A stretch of 52,744 bases of DNA from an uncultured Corynebacterium sp. (lineage in GTDB: Bacteria > Actinomycetota > Actinomycetes > Mycobacteriales > Mycobacteriaceae): contig CAMIFC010000014.1 in NCBI GenBank assembly GCA_946220775.1, positions 1-52,744 of the forward strand, given 5' to 3'. Under the pieces are notes generated by a model. It worked only from the letters and a program-made list of their open reading frames with translations, was not told the origin of the DNA and searched no databases. Position numbers and translations under genes: made by a program. Below, piece after piece: positions 14,740-23,452 of the stretch (position 1 is the stretch's first letter; every line of letters begins with the position of its first letter).

Positions 14740-15834
14740 ATGAATAATTCCCAAGATCTTCGGCTCGGAGTATGGCATGGCGAGGGGATCGGCCCCGAAA
14801 TCGTTGGCCCGACGATGACCGCCGTGACATTAGCCCTCCAGGACATCCCGGTGGAGTTCGTTCCCCTCGAACTCGGATTGTCGGCGTTCGAAGCGACTGG
14901 CCAGATCGTTCCGGACGCCACTTGGCGCCACGTCGAGACCCTCGATGGTTGGATTTTGGGTCCACACGATAATGCGTCCTATCCAGCGGAAGCGAGAGGA
15001 CAGCTCAATCCCTCTGCGGCGCTGCGGAAGCGCGCGGAACTCTGGGCCAATATTCGCCCAGTGTCCGGTGTTCCTGGCGCTGTTCATCCGGACCTGGAAG
15101 TGGTGGTGGTTCGCGAAAACACGGAAGGCATGTATGCGGATCGCAACATGTTTTCCGGTAGCGGTGACATTTCAGTGACCCCGGATTTGGCTCTCGCGAT
15201 TGGTGTTTTCACAACCGAGAAGATTCGCCGAATCGTCCGGCGCGCGGCACAGTTGGCGGTGCGACGGGGTGGTGTCCTAACGGTGGCGCACAAATCTAAT
15301 GTTCTTGTGGAAACGTCGGGACGCTACGTGACCGAAGCTCGGGCCTGTGCCGAAGAGTTTGGCATCGAGATTCAGCCGGTTCATATTGATGCGCTGTGCG
15401 CAGAGCTGGTGACGCGTCCGCAGCGGTACCGAACCATCGTGGCAGAGAACATGTTCGGTGATATTCTGTCTGATTTGATTGGTGGTCTGGGCGGATCATT
15501 GGGAATCGCGGGTAGCATCAACGCCGGTGATGAGCAGGTCATGGCGCAAGCCGCGCATGGGTCGGCTCCTGATATTGCAGGTCAGGGGATTGCGAACCCA
15601 GCGGCGATGATGAATTCGGCGGCGCAGTTGTTGATCGCCTTGGGCTATGAGGAAGCTGGTACACGGTTGCATTCTGCCGTCGAATCGGCTGTCGTCTACG
15701 CTCCCACGCGCGATTTGTTCAGGGGCCCAGCAGATGGTGTGGAAGAAACGGGTGTGAATCCTGAGGTCGCGGGCCCGGCCAGCACACAAGAATTCGCAGA
15801 TCACGTGTTTGCACAGCTCAAAACCTTGGTGTAG
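14740..15834 (+). CDS. Isocitrate/isopropylmalate-type dehydrogenase, substrate unknown
   Basis: A 364-residue beta-decarboxylating dehydrogenase. It has the N-terminal GEGIGPEI, the substrate-loop ALRKRAELWANIRP, VVVRENTEGMYADRN, the Lys-containing VAHKSNVL, and the metal-binding and cofactor blocks NMFGDILSDLIGGLGGSLGIA and AHGSAPDIAGQGIANP. The RENTEG block is nearer to NAD-isocitrate, homoisocitrate and tartrate dehydrogenases than to classical LeuB (which has a RELTGG-type block), so I do not call it leuB. It stands alone between polA/DUF368 and rpsA with its own leaderless-type promoter, and no leucine genes are nearby. Confidence 0.85.
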   Translation: MNNSQDLRLGVWHGEGIGPEIVGPTMTAVTLALQDIPVEFVPLELGLSAFEATGQIVPDATWRHVETLDGWILGPHDNASYPAEARGQLNPSAALRKRAELWANIRPVSGVPGAVHPDLEVVVVRENTEGMYADRNMFSGSGDISVTPDLALAIGVFTTEKIRRIVRRAAQLAVRRGGVLTVAHKSNVLVETSGRYVTEARACAEEFGIEIQPVHIDALCAELVTRPQRYRTIVAENMFGDILSDLIGGLGGSLGIAGSINAGDEQVMAQAAHGSAPDIAGQGIANPAAMMNSAAQLLIALGYEEAGTRLHSAVESAVVYAPTRDLFRGPADGVEETGVNPEVAGPASTQEFADHVFAQLKTLV

Positions 15835-15916
15835 CGTTCACTATGTTATGCGCATCATGTGATGTGCTTGTCCATGTCCGTTTCTATTTGATTTCCGTTT
15901 CGGAGAACCTCTCTCT
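15835..15916 (+). promoter_or_regulatory. rpsA leader
   Basis: The 82-bp leader contains an imperfect inverted repeat, GCGCATCA/TGATGTGC with a 2-nt centre (15850-15867). A GGAGA lies 10 nt before the rpsA ATG. No clear -10/-35 pair was found. Confidence 0.3.
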
Positions 15917-17383
15917 ATGCCAACCAACAACGTGCCTCAGGTAGCCATCAACGATATCGGCTCCGCTGAGGATTTCCTCGCCGCAGTCGACCAGACCATC
16001 AAGTACTTCAACGATGGTGACATCGTCGAAGGTACCGTCGTCAAGGTCGACCACGACGAAGTCCTGCTCGACATTGGATACAAGACCGAAGGTGTCATTC
16101 CTTCCCGCGAGCTCTCCATCAAGCACGACGTCGACCCAGATGAGGTCGTCGAAGTCGGTGATGAGATTGATGCCCTGGTCCTCACCAAGGAGGACAAGGA
16201 AGGTCGCCTGATCCTGTCCAAGAAGCGTGCTCAGTACGAGCGTGCATGGGGCGCTATCGAGCAGCTCAAGGAAAACGACGAGCCGGTTACCGGTACCGTC
16301 ATCGAGGTCGTCAAGGGTGGCCTCATCCTGGATATCGGCCTGCGTGGCTTCCTGCCTGCATCTCTCGTCGAGATGCGTCGCGTCCGCGATCTGCAGCCAT
16401 ACATCGGCCAGGAGATCGAGGCCAAGATCATCGAGCTGGACAAGCACCGCAACAACGTTGTGCTGTCCCGCCGTGCATGGCTGGAGCAGACCCAGTCCGA
16501 GGTTCGCTCCGAGTTCCTGCACCAGCTGCAGAAGGGTCAGGTCCGCAAGGGTGTTGTCTCTTCCATCGTCAACTTCGGCGCATTCGTCGACCTGGGCGGC
16601 GTAGACGGCCTGGTTCACGTTTCCGAGCTGTCCTGGAAGCACATCGACCACCCATCTGAGGTTGTCGCTGTTGGCGACGAGGTCACCGTTGAGGTTCTGG
16701 ACGTCGACCTCGACCGCGAGCGCGTCTCCCTGTCCCTGAAGGCAACCCAGGAAGACCCATGGCGCGTCTTCGCCCGTACCCACGCGATCGGCCAGATCGT
16801 TCCGGGCAAGGTCACCAAGCTGGTTCCATTCGGTGCATTCGTTCGCGTCGAAGAGGGCATCGAGGGCCTGGTTCACATCTCCGAGCTGGCAGAGCGTCAC
16901 GTCGACGTTCCAGACCAGGTCGTCTCCGTTGGTCAGGACGCCATGGTCAAGGTCATCGACATCGACCTCGAGCGTCGTCGTATCTCCCTGTCCCTCAAGC
17001 AGGCTGACGAGGACTACACCGAAGAGTTCGACCCATCCAAGTACGGCATGGCCGACTCCTACGACGAGCAGGGTAACTACATCTTCCCTGAGGGCTTCGA
17101 CCCAGAGACCAACGAGTGGCTCGAGGGCTTCGACGAACAGCGTGAGGCATGGGAGGCTCGCTACGCCGAGTCCGAGCGTCGTCACCGTCTGCACGCAGCT
17201 CAGATCGAGCGCAACCGCGCCGCTGCAGCCGAGGCCGCAGCCAAGGGCGAGGGTGGCTACTCCTCCGAGACCGCAGCATCCGAGAGCTCCGCTCCGGCAG
17301 CTGAGTCCGCTCAGGATTCCGGCACCCTGGCTTCCGACGAGCAGCTCGCAGCACTGCGCGAGAAGCTGGCTGGCAACAACTAA
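15917..17383 (+). CDS. rpsA: 30S ribosomal protein S1
   Basis: 488 residues with four S1 RNA-binding repeats (beginning near GDIVEGTVVKVDHDEVLLDIGYK, EPVTGTVIEVVKGGLILDIG, GQVRKGVVSSIVNFGAFVDLGG and GQIVPGKVTKLVPFGAFVRVE). They are followed by the acidic actinobacterial C-terminal region (PSKYGMADSYDEQGNYIFPEGFD) and an Ala/Ser/Glu-rich tail. Codon use is highly biased, as expected for an abundant ribosomal protein; this bias produces long but meaningless open frames on the opposite strand. S1 recruits mRNAs to the 30S subunit. Confidence 0.97.
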   Translation: MPTNNVPQVAINDIGSAEDFLAAVDQTIKYFNDGDIVEGTVVKVDHDEVLLDIGYKTEGVIPSRELSIKHDVDPDEVVEVGDEIDALVLTKEDKEGRLILSKKRAQYERAWGAIEQLKENDEPVTGTVIEVVKGGLILDIGLRGFLPASLVEMRRVRDLQPYIGQEIEAKIIELDKHRNNVVLSRRAWLEQTQSEVRSEFLHQLQKGQVRKGVVSSIVNFGAFVDLGGVDGLVHVSELSWKHIDHPSEVVAVGDEVTVEVLDVDLDRERVSLSLKATQEDPWRVFARTHAIGQIVPGKVTKLVPFGAFVRVEEGIEGLVHISELAERHVDVPDQVVSVGQDAMVKVIDIDLERRRISLSLKQADEDYTEEFDPSKYGMADSYDEQGNYIFPEGFDPETNEWLEGFDEQREAWEARYAESERRHRLHAAQIERNRAAAAEAAAKGEGGYSSETAASESSAPAAESAQDSGTLASDEQLAALREKLAGNN

Positions 17384-17427
17384 GAGAGGCGTTGTTGAGG
17401 GTTAAACGTTGAGCCCTCCTACAACTT

Positions 17428-17475
17428 AAGCCCGGGTTCGTGTCAAATGACACGAACCCGGGCTTCTTCGTTTAA
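17428..17475 (+). terminator. Terminator of rpsA
   Basis: The arms AAGCCCGGGTTCGTGTC and GACACGAACCCGGGCTT pair perfectly around an AAAT loop and are followed by CTTCGTTT. Very stable; the symmetric arms could also work on the other strand. Confidence 0.85.
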
Positions 17476-17487
17476 GATGCACATTCA

Positions 17488-17505
17488 GTGAAACATTCGT
17501 TTCAC
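17488..17505 (+). promoter_or_regulatory. Operator-like inverted repeat before the secreted-protein gene
   Basis: GTGAAAC-ATTC-GTTTCAC is a perfect 7+7 inverted repeat, 23 bp before the ATG at 17529. Size and spacing suit a TetR-like or other dimeric repressor. No matching regulator gene is adjacent. Confidence 0.45.
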
Positions 17506-17528
17506 GTCACTACTTGAACGGAGTTTCG

Positions 17529-18302
17529 ATGACTCGCTTCCTACTCACTCGCCGGATTGCTGCAGTTGCACTCGGCGCGGCACTCGTCACCACAGGCGCA
17601 GCTGCCGCGAACGCAGCTGAAGAAAAGCCAGCCGCTGAAAGCCCGCTGGAGCAGCTTAAGGTTTTCACCAACCCCAGTGAGCTGAAAATTAGCCGAAACA
17701 AGGACGGCTCTTGGACTAAAACCTTCACTAACAGGACTGGGGAGCAGGCTGCCTGCGCCGTCCACGTCCTCCCACGTGACCTTGCACTCGAAGTTCTGGA
17801 CTGGATCATCCGAAATCCAGAGAAGGCCGCAGAAGGCTCCGGCATGTCTTTCGGCGACGAGCTCAATGCGAAGCGCGAAGCAGCTAATAGGGCTGGGCAA
17901 GGCACCTTGACGCTGCACATGAGCGATGGGAAGTCGGAGGAACCAGAGGAAATCGCGTTCAGTCAGCTGCCAACGGATGACTCTGTGGAATACCGTGCGC
18001 TTGCCATGTGCAAGTCCGGCGATCTTTTCGGCGATGGTGACGCCTTCATCGAGCTGACCCCGGGCGTATCCCCATTGATCGGCTCGATCGAAAGCCTGCC
18101 ATTGGGTTCTCTAGCCAAGCTCCCGCTGGGCTCCTTCGACAAGCTCCCGCTTGGTTCGAGCTCGAAGGGCGAGGACTCCGATGGTGCTCGCGAGGCGGGC
18201 ATGGGCTCGCTGGAGAAGCTCTTTGACGCCAAGCTGATCTGGGATGGTGGGTCCCTCGGCTCTGTAACCGGCTCGTCTGGATCGAGGCTAGGTTCGTCCT
18301 AG
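17529..18302 (+). CDS. Secreted protein with LPLGS repeats
   Basis: 257 residues. A classical signal peptide (MTRFLLTRRIAAVALGAALV...) ends with a likely cleavage at ANA-A, so the mature protein is exported. The central domain (about residues 40-180) contains two cysteines (AACAVHV and AMCKSGD) that could form a disulfide. The C-terminus is low-complexity, with repeated units SLPLGSLAKLPLGSFDKLPLGSS and later GSLGSVTGSSGSRLGSS. GGAG lies 5 nt before the ATG, chosen over a TTG five codons upstream. No family is recognised; a cell-envelope or adhesin-like role is only a guess. Confidence 0.75.
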   Translation: MTRFLLTRRIAAVALGAALVTTGAAAANAAEEKPAAESPLEQLKVFTNPSELKISRNKDGSWTKTFTNRTGEQAACAVHVLPRDLALEVLDWIIRNPEKAAEGSGMSFGDELNAKREAANRAGQGTLTLHMSDGKSEEPEEIAFSQLPTDDSVEYRALAMCKSGDLFGDGDAFIELTPGVSPLIGSIESLPLGSLAKLPLGSFDKLPLGSSSKGEDSDGAREAGMGSLEKLFDAKLIWDGGSLGSVTGSSGSRLGSS

Positions 18303-18359
18303 TTCGACAAGGTTTCTGTAGCCGATTACCTCCGGGGCTGACCTCTCTTTAAGAATTAG

Positions 18360-18400
18360 AGCGCGTAGTTCACCATTTGGGTGAACTACGCGCTTTTTCG
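18360..18400 (+). terminator. Terminator after the secreted-protein gene
   Basis: AGCGCGTAGTTCACC and GGTGAACTACGCGCT pair perfectly around ATTT and are followed by a TTTTCG tract. Confidence 0.85.
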
Positions 18401-18485
18401 TTTGATCGTCATACTCAAGTATTAGACAGAATATCCGCCTGAAGGTTGATGCGGATTCGAGGGACTTGTTGCAGAATTATTAATC

Positions 18486-19529
18486 ATGAAGAAAAGGATC
18501 GATACTCTCGACGTTCTGAGGGGTTTGGCCCTATGTGGCATCGCATTCGTTAATGCTCCTCCCATCGTCGGGTTTTATGCATCTCCAGAGGACAGTTAGG
18601 TCCGTAATTTTCTGGACTTGTTCGTTCAGCAGCGTTTCTTTCCCATTTTTTCACTGCTGTTCGGAATTGGCTTCGGCATTATGTTCATGTCGGCACAGAA
18701 GAAGGCACTGCATCCTCGGCGTGTGATGCTACGTCGAATCTTGGTGTTGGCAGTCATGGGCGCTATCCATCAGGTTTTCCACCCGGGGGAGGCGTTGTTG
18801 CTGTACGCGATTGTGGCTCTGTTCTTGCTGCTTCCCGTAAGCTTTCTGCCCCGTCGTTTTCTTGCCACGTGGGGAATTCCGCTGGGGCTAATGTTGCTCA
18901 TCGTCGGCGGGCTGTACGGGTACGGCGGGATTGCGGAGATTCCAGGTGTGTTCTTGCTCGGATACGCCCTGGCATCTGCGGATCTTCCGCGTCGTTGGGA
19001 TCACGTGGGCTCGCGGGTGCTTGCGGTGCTTGGGGTGTTGGTGGTGGCGTCGGGTCTGATGGTCTACAAGCAGAGCACGCTGGGAGTAGAGGAATTATTC
19101 TCGCCATTCGTGTCGTTGACGGGGCTGGTGCTTGCCACAACGTATTGCACCTTGACTATCGCGCTCATGTCGACGTCGGCTCGCAGGCTGCTGATCAAAA
19201 TGTTTTCGCCGTTGGGACGAATGGCGTTGACGAATTACATCACGGCCACAGCTCTATTCCATGCTGCCAAGCTATTGCCTTTTGTTGAGCAGAATACAAA
19301 TACAGCGGTCAAGGATAGGTTCTGGCTGATGCTCATGGGGCTTGTGGTTGTGATGCTTGCACTACAGGCAATTATTTCTGCCTGGTGGCTGCGGCACCAT
19401 TCTTATGGCCCCCTAGAAAAGCTGTGGCGCTTGGCCACCTGGAAAGGCGAGCCAAGCACCCCACAATTTGATCAGACGCCCGCCGAGAAGTCAGAGGCAG
19501 GCGTAGCCAAGATTTCAGAAGCTAGCTAA
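18486..19529 (+). pseudogene. DUF418 membrane protein gene with in-frame amber codon
   Basis: Reading from the ATG at 18486 gives MKKRIDTLDVLRGLALCGIA and FVNAPPIVG, the typical DUF418 N-terminus. A TAG at 18597-18599 (codon 38) then interrupts, and the same frame continues VRNFLDLFVQQRFFPIFSLLFGIGFG through the rest of the family, about 310 further codons with several membrane helices and the conserved GRMALTNYITATALF. A single substitution explains the break; there is no frameshift. A remnant could restart at a TTG (18618), but the first helix would be lost. DUF418 proteins are polytopic; their function is unknown. It converges with htdX, overlapping 8 bp. Confidence 0.8.
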
Positions 19530-20436
19530 AGTTCTCAATCTTTCCGATCGCGTGGACCGTCTTCAGCTTCGATGCCTTGCGCAGCTGGATGTCCCAGCCA
19601 CCATCGGCGGTGCGTTGATTGAACACAGCGATGCTTGCAGGCAGCGTGACTGGTTTTGCGAACTGCACGGTGAAGCGTCCTGCGTCCGGAAGCTGACCCT
19701 CCAGCGTGCTCAGCATGGCGGCGGCTGACCACATTCCGTGGGCAATGACTGCCGGGAAGCCGAAGGCCTTTGCCCCGGCCGAGGACACATGGATTGGGTT
19801 CTTGTCACCCGATGCTTCCGCGTATGTCTTGATCTGACCAGGCGTGACGCGCAGGGTTGCCGATGGGCGAGGATCGTCCAGCTCGGTGATGGGCAGGATG
19901 ATTCCGTCGGTTTTGGCCCCACCAATTAGCGGCGAGGAACTTGCCAGTTTCGCGCCCTTGGACAGGAAGCCGGACGTCTGTCGCCACACAACCTCGCCGT
20001 CCACGGAAATCTCCGCGATCAGGTCGATCAGCAGCCCCTTGGTGTGCTCGCGCAGGTTTTCCGCATGAACGCGGATGTCGAGTTCATCATCGACCGTCAG
20101 CGGTCGAGTCTGTTCGATGACGTTAGTCAGATGCACCGCACCCACAGCGCCGAACGGGAAGTCCGGAGCAGTCAGCACCTTCATCACGATGGGGAAGGAC
20201 AGCACGTAGGGGTACGTCATGGGCAGGTTGTTTTCCAGCCGCAGGTTGGTGGACTTCACGTAGGCCGCCAAGTGCGGCACATCAATCGTCACACCTTTGA
20301 CCTCGAATGCGGTCGTCGGCGAGGTGACGGCTTTGCGGTTCGAGCCAATCACCGGGAGGATGTCCTTCACCGCGTTGCGGTATTCGTCCATCAGCACCGG
20401 AATCTTCGGCAGCTGCGTGTAGGTCACGTTCGCCAC
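19522..20436 (-). CDS. htdX: MaoC-like (3R)-hydroxyacyl thioester dehydratase
   Basis: 304 residues forming a double hot-dog MaoC-type dehydratase. The catalytic hydratase-2 motif is in the C-terminal half: YAEASGDKNPIHVSSAGAKAFGFPAVIAHGMWS, with the Asp and His of the family. It dehydrates 3-hydroxyacyl thioesters (or hydrates enoyl thioesters). The gene order htdX-fabG4 with divergent fadA2 is that of M. tuberculosis Rv0241c-Rv0243, which supports the symbol. I use the GTG at 20436: an AAGGAGG lies 5 nt before it, inside the extra codons of an ATG 15 bp upstream. Confidence 0.85.
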   Translation of the reverse strand: MANVTYTQLPKIPVLMDEYRNAVKDILPVIGSNRKAVTSPTTAFEVKGVTIDVPHLAAYVKSTNLRLENNLPMTYPYVLSFPIVMKVLTAPDFPFGAVGAVHLTNVIEQTRPLTVDDELDIRVHAENLREHTKGLLIDLIAEISVDGEVVWRQTSGFLSKGAKLASSSPLIGGAKTDGIILPITELDDPRPSATLRVTPGQIKTYAEASGDKNPIHVSSAGAKAFGFPAVIAHGMWSAAAMLSTLEGQLPDAGRFTVQFAKPVTLPASIAVFNQRTADGGWDIQLRKASKLKTVHAIGKIENFS

Positions 20437-20484
20437 GTGAGCCTCCTTCATTGTTGGTTTTGCGGACTTCGTTTCGTTTTTTTA

Positions 20485-20525
20485 GGACGCCACCCCGGGC
20501 AGCACTCGTGCCCACCTCGGGGTGG
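20485..20525. repeat. GGACGCCACC motif within an intergenic hairpin
   Basis: Between fabG4 and htdX, a T7-A-GGACGCCACC element (10-mer at 20485-20494) leads into a hairpin. CCACCCC (20490-20496) pairs with GGGGTGG (20519-20525), and GGGCA with TGCCC inside. There is no U-tract on the 3' side in either direction, so it is not a standard terminator. It belongs to the dispersed motif family described in the findings. Confidence 0.6.
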
Positions 20526-20536
20526 GGTGGTGGGTG

Positions 20537-21895
20537 TTAGGCGCCGAGCAGCGACTGGCCACACACTCGAACGACGTTTCCGGTGACGGCCGCGGACGAT
20601 GGGGCGGCGAAGTATGCGATGGTTTCTGCGACGTCGATGGTCTGGCCGCCCTGCTGCAGGGAGTTCATGCGGCGACCGGCCTCGCGGGTTGCGAATGGGA
20701 TCGCGGCGGTCATCTGAGTTTCAATGAATCCCGGTGCAACGGCGTTGACGGTGATGCCCTTAGGCGCGAGCTTCTCGGAGAAGCTTTCGACCAGCCCGAT
20801 GACGGATGCCTTGGTGGTGCCGTAGTTGGTCTGGCCACGGTTACCGGCGATGCCAGCGATGGAGGACACGCCAATGACTCGGCCGCCGTCGTTGAGGCCA
20901 CCATTGTCGATGAGGCCTTCGGTGATGCGCACCGGAGCGATCAGGTTGACGGCGAGGACGGAATTCCAGCGACCGTCGTCCATGTTGGCGAGCAGCTTGT
21001 CGCGGGTGATACCCGCGTTGTGGACGATGATGTCGATGCCCTGACCGAAGCGTGCCTGGGCGTGTTCCTTCAGCTTGTCAGCTGCGTCGTTGGAGGTGAC
21101 GTCAAGTGGCAGCGAGGTGCCCTTCACCCGGTTGGCGGTCTCTGCGAGGCCTTCGCCAGCCTGGGGGACGTCAACGCAGATGACCTTAGCGCCGTCGCGA
21201 GCCAGCACCTCGGCGATCGTGGCACCGATGCCGCGGGCTGCACCGGTGACGACTGCGACCTTGCCTTCGGATGGGCGGTCCCAGCTGGCTGGTGCTGGGG
21301 CGGTGTTTTCGTCGACGCGGATAACCTGCGCGTCAACGTATGCCGACTTACCGGACAGCAAGAAACGGACGGTGGACTCGAGTCCGGACAGATCCTTGGA
21401 TACCTGCGGTGCGGCGTACACCAGCTGAACGGTGGCACCACGGCGTAGCTCCTTACCGACGGAGCGAGTGAAGCCTTCGAGGCCCCGCTGAGCGATTTGC
21501 TCGTCGGTGGTGCCTGCCAATTCTGGGGTGGTGCCCAAGACGACAATGCGACCGTTCGGGGCGAGCTTGCGCATGATTGGGTGGAAGAAGTCGTGGAGCT
21601 GGTGGAGCTGTTCCGGAGCCTTGATGCCGGTGGCGTCGAAAACAAAGGCGGCGTACTTGCTATCGCCGTTATCGGTGGTGACTGAGTAGCTATCAGTCAG
21701 TAGCTTCTGCAGTGGCTCAGCCAACCGACCTTGACCACCGAGGAGAACCAGACCAGGCAGCGCAGGCTCGCCGGCGACGTAACGGCGCAGCTTCTCTGGC
21801 TTAGGCAGGCCGGCCTTGTCGGCGATGAAGCTGCCAACTGGGGACTCGATGAACTGGCTGTAGAAGTCGGAGTTCTTGGACGACTTGGAAGACAA
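20537..21895 (-). CDS. fabG4: 3-oxoacyl-(acyl carrier protein) reductase, FabG4 type
   Basis: 452 residues, about twice the length of ordinary FabG. The N-terminal ~200 residues are a flavodoxin-like Rossmann domain without catalytic residues (GLVLLGGQGRL, GRIVVLGTTPELAG). The C-terminal SDR domain has the cofactor loop VTGAARGIGATIAEVLA, NAGITRDKLL, catalytic Ser in VSSIAGIAGNRGQ and YGTTK. FabG4 enzymes reduce 3-oxoacyl-CoA with NADH. A TTG start at 21895 is preferred because AAGGAG lies 6 nt before it; a GTG five codons upstream would contain that ribosome site within the coding sequence. Confidence 0.88.
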   Translation of the reverse strand: MSSKSSKNSDFYSQFIESPVGSFIADKAGLPKPEKLRRYVAGEPALPGLVLLGGQGRLAEPLQKLLTDSYSVTTDNGDSKYAAFVFDATGIKAPEQLHQLHDFFHPIMRKLAPNGRIVVLGTTPELAGTTDEQIAQRGLEGFTRSVGKELRRGATVQLVYAAPQVSKDLSGLESTVRFLLSGKSAYVDAQVIRVDENTAPAPASWDRPSEGKVAVVTGAARGIGATIAEVLARDGAKVICVDVPQAGEGLAETANRVKGTSLPLDVTSNDAADKLKEHAQARFGQGIDIIVHNAGITRDKLLANMDDGRWNSVLAVNLIAPVRITEGLIDNGGLNDGGRVIGVSSIAGIAGNRGQTNYGTTKASVIGLVESFSEKLAPKGITVNAVAPGFIETQMTAAIPFATREAGRRMNSLQQGGQTIDVAETIAYFAAPSSAAVTGNVVRVCGQSLLGA

Positions 21896-22117
21896 AACGT
21901 ACTCCTTCACGAGGTGTGGTTATCGCTGTTCCGGAGTGCAATTGAGCCGGAACAATGTATGTTCACATGTATAACACTACGGTGTTCGGGATCACTTCGT
22001 GTGCGGATCACAAAGGAAATTTGATTTTATTTTTATTTTTAATTTCCCTACGGATCTGCAGTAAAAGCTTCTATAGTCGGGAATCAACACCCTACAAACG
22101 TCAGTGAGGTACAAGGT
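21896..22117. promoter_or_regulatory. Divergent regulatory region of fabG4-htdX and fadA2
   Basis: The region contains a perfect inverted repeat GTTCCGG-N12-CCGGAAC (21928-21953) and a direct repeat ATGTAT-N8-ATGTAT (about 21956-21975). A 30-bp AT-rich block spans 22017-22045, and a TATAGT -10 box for fadA2 lies at 22072-22077. The inverted repeat is a good candidate operator for a fatty-acid regulator controlling both directions. Confidence 0.5.
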
Positions 22118-23437
22118 ATGGCAACTGCAAACGCAGGCAAGAAGGTCGCCATTCTCGGCGGCAACCGCATCCCATTTGCTCGTTCCAACAAGGAATATGC
22201 GGATGCATCGAATCAGGACATGCTGAGCGCGGCCATCGAAGGCCTCGTTGCTCGCTACGGACTGCAGGATGAAGAACTCGGCTTGGTTGCCGGTGGTGCG
22301 GTGCTGAAGCACTCCCGCGATTTCAATATGGTGCGCGAGGTTGTCCTTGGATCCTCGCTGTCCAACAGCACTCCCGCGACGGACATGCAGATGGCTTGTG
22401 GTACCGGGCTCGCCGCGATCGTTGCTGTGGGCGACGCGATTCGCGCCGGTCGCATCGAGGTCGGCATCGGTTCCGGTGTGGACACTACCTCCGACGCACC
22501 ACTGGCCGTCGGCGATCAACTGCGTAAGACCCTGATCAAGCTGACTCAGGCTCGCACGACCCAGCAGCGCCTCAAGCTGATCGGTTCGATTCGCCCAGCT
22601 CAGCTGGCCCCGGATCAGCCAAGCAATGGCGAGCCACGCACTGGCCTGTCGATGGGCGACCACGCCGCGATCACGGCACGGGAACTGGGCATCTCCCGCG
22701 AGGATCAGGACCAGTTGGCCGCTGAGTCCCACCAGAAGCTCGCGAAGGCATACGAGGAGAACTTCTTCGATGACCTGATCACCCCATACTTGGGTGTGCA
22801 GCGGGATACCAACCTGCGCCCAGACTCGACCGTGGACAAGCTGGCTAAGCTCAAGCCAGTCTTCGGCAAGCGCGATGCTGCTGATCATGGGACCACGGCA
22901 ACGATGACTGCCGGTAACTCCACCCCGCTGACTGACGGTGCGTCCGCGGTTCTCGTGTCCTCCGAGCAGTGGGCGAAGGATCACAACATCCCAGTTCAGG
23001 CTTACCTGGTGGACTCTGAGGTCGCCTCTGTTGACTTCCTCAACGGCCACGATGGTCTCACCCCAGATGGCCTCCTGATGAGCCCGACCTACGCCGTGCC
23101 ACGTCTCCTGGCCCGCAACGGCCTGACGCTTCAGGACTTCGATTTCTACGAGATCCACGAGGCCTTCGCCTCGCAGACCCTGGCAACCTTGAAGGCGTGG
23201 GAGTCCGAAGAGTACTGCCGTGAGCGTCTCGGCCTTGACAAGCCACTCGGCGCCATCGATCGTACGAAGCTGAACGTCAAGGGCTCCTCCCTGGCAGCTG
23301 GTCACCCATTCGCCGCGACCGGCGGTCGTATCATCGCCACCGCAGCCAAGGTTCTGGAGCAAAACGGCGGCGGACGCACCCTCGTGTCTATCTGCGCAGC
23401 AGGTGGCCAGGGCATCGTCGCCATCGTGGAGCGCTAA
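22118..23437 (+). CDS. fadA2: Acetyl-CoA acyltransferase (thiolase)
   Basis: 439 residues. The thiolase triad motifs are present: the nucleophile Cys94 in MQMACGTGLAA, the His in FYEIHEAFA and SSLAAGHPFAATGGR, and the second Cys in SICAAGGQG. It cleaves 3-oxoacyl-CoA in beta-oxidation or condenses acetyl-CoA units. Divergent orientation from fabG4-htdX, as in M. tuberculosis Rv0243, implies work on the same acyl-CoA pool. The start has only a weak ribosome site (AGGT/AAGGT). It ends just before an inverted pair of the dispersed motif. Confidence 0.93.
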   Translation: MATANAGKKVAILGGNRIPFARSNKEYADASNQDMLSAAIEGLVARYGLQDEELGLVAGGAVLKHSRDFNMVREVVLGSSLSNSTPATDMQMACGTGLAAIVAVGDAIRAGRIEVGIGSGVDTTSDAPLAVGDQLRKTLIKLTQARTTQQRLKLIGSIRPAQLAPDQPSNGEPRTGLSMGDHAAITARELGISREDQDQLAAESHQKLAKAYEENFFDDLITPYLGVQRDTNLRPDSTVDKLAKLKPVFGKRDAADHGTTATMTAGNSTPLTDGASAVLVSSEQWAKDHNIPVQAYLVDSEVASVDFLNGHDGLTPDGLLMSPTYAVPRLLARNGLTLQDFDFYEIHEAFASQTLATLKAWESEEYCRERLGLDKPLGAIDRTKLNVKGSSLAAGHPFAATGGRIIATAAKVLEQNGGGRTLVSICAAGGQGIVAIVER

Positions 23438-23452
23438 CGCGCCTCTTCTTGT

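Noticed and set aside
14740..15834. Calling the dehydrogenase leuB
   Set aside because: The RENTEG and HKSNV blocks differ from LeuB and there is no leucine gene context.
15884..17194. 436-codon open frame antisense to rpsA
   Set aside because: It mirrors the biased codon use of rpsA, has repetitive low-complexity content and no ribosome site; rpsA is certain.
21992..23362. 456-codon open frame antisense to fadA2
   Set aside because: Shadow of a highly biased thiolase gene; no family features, and it would run into the AT-rich promoter region.
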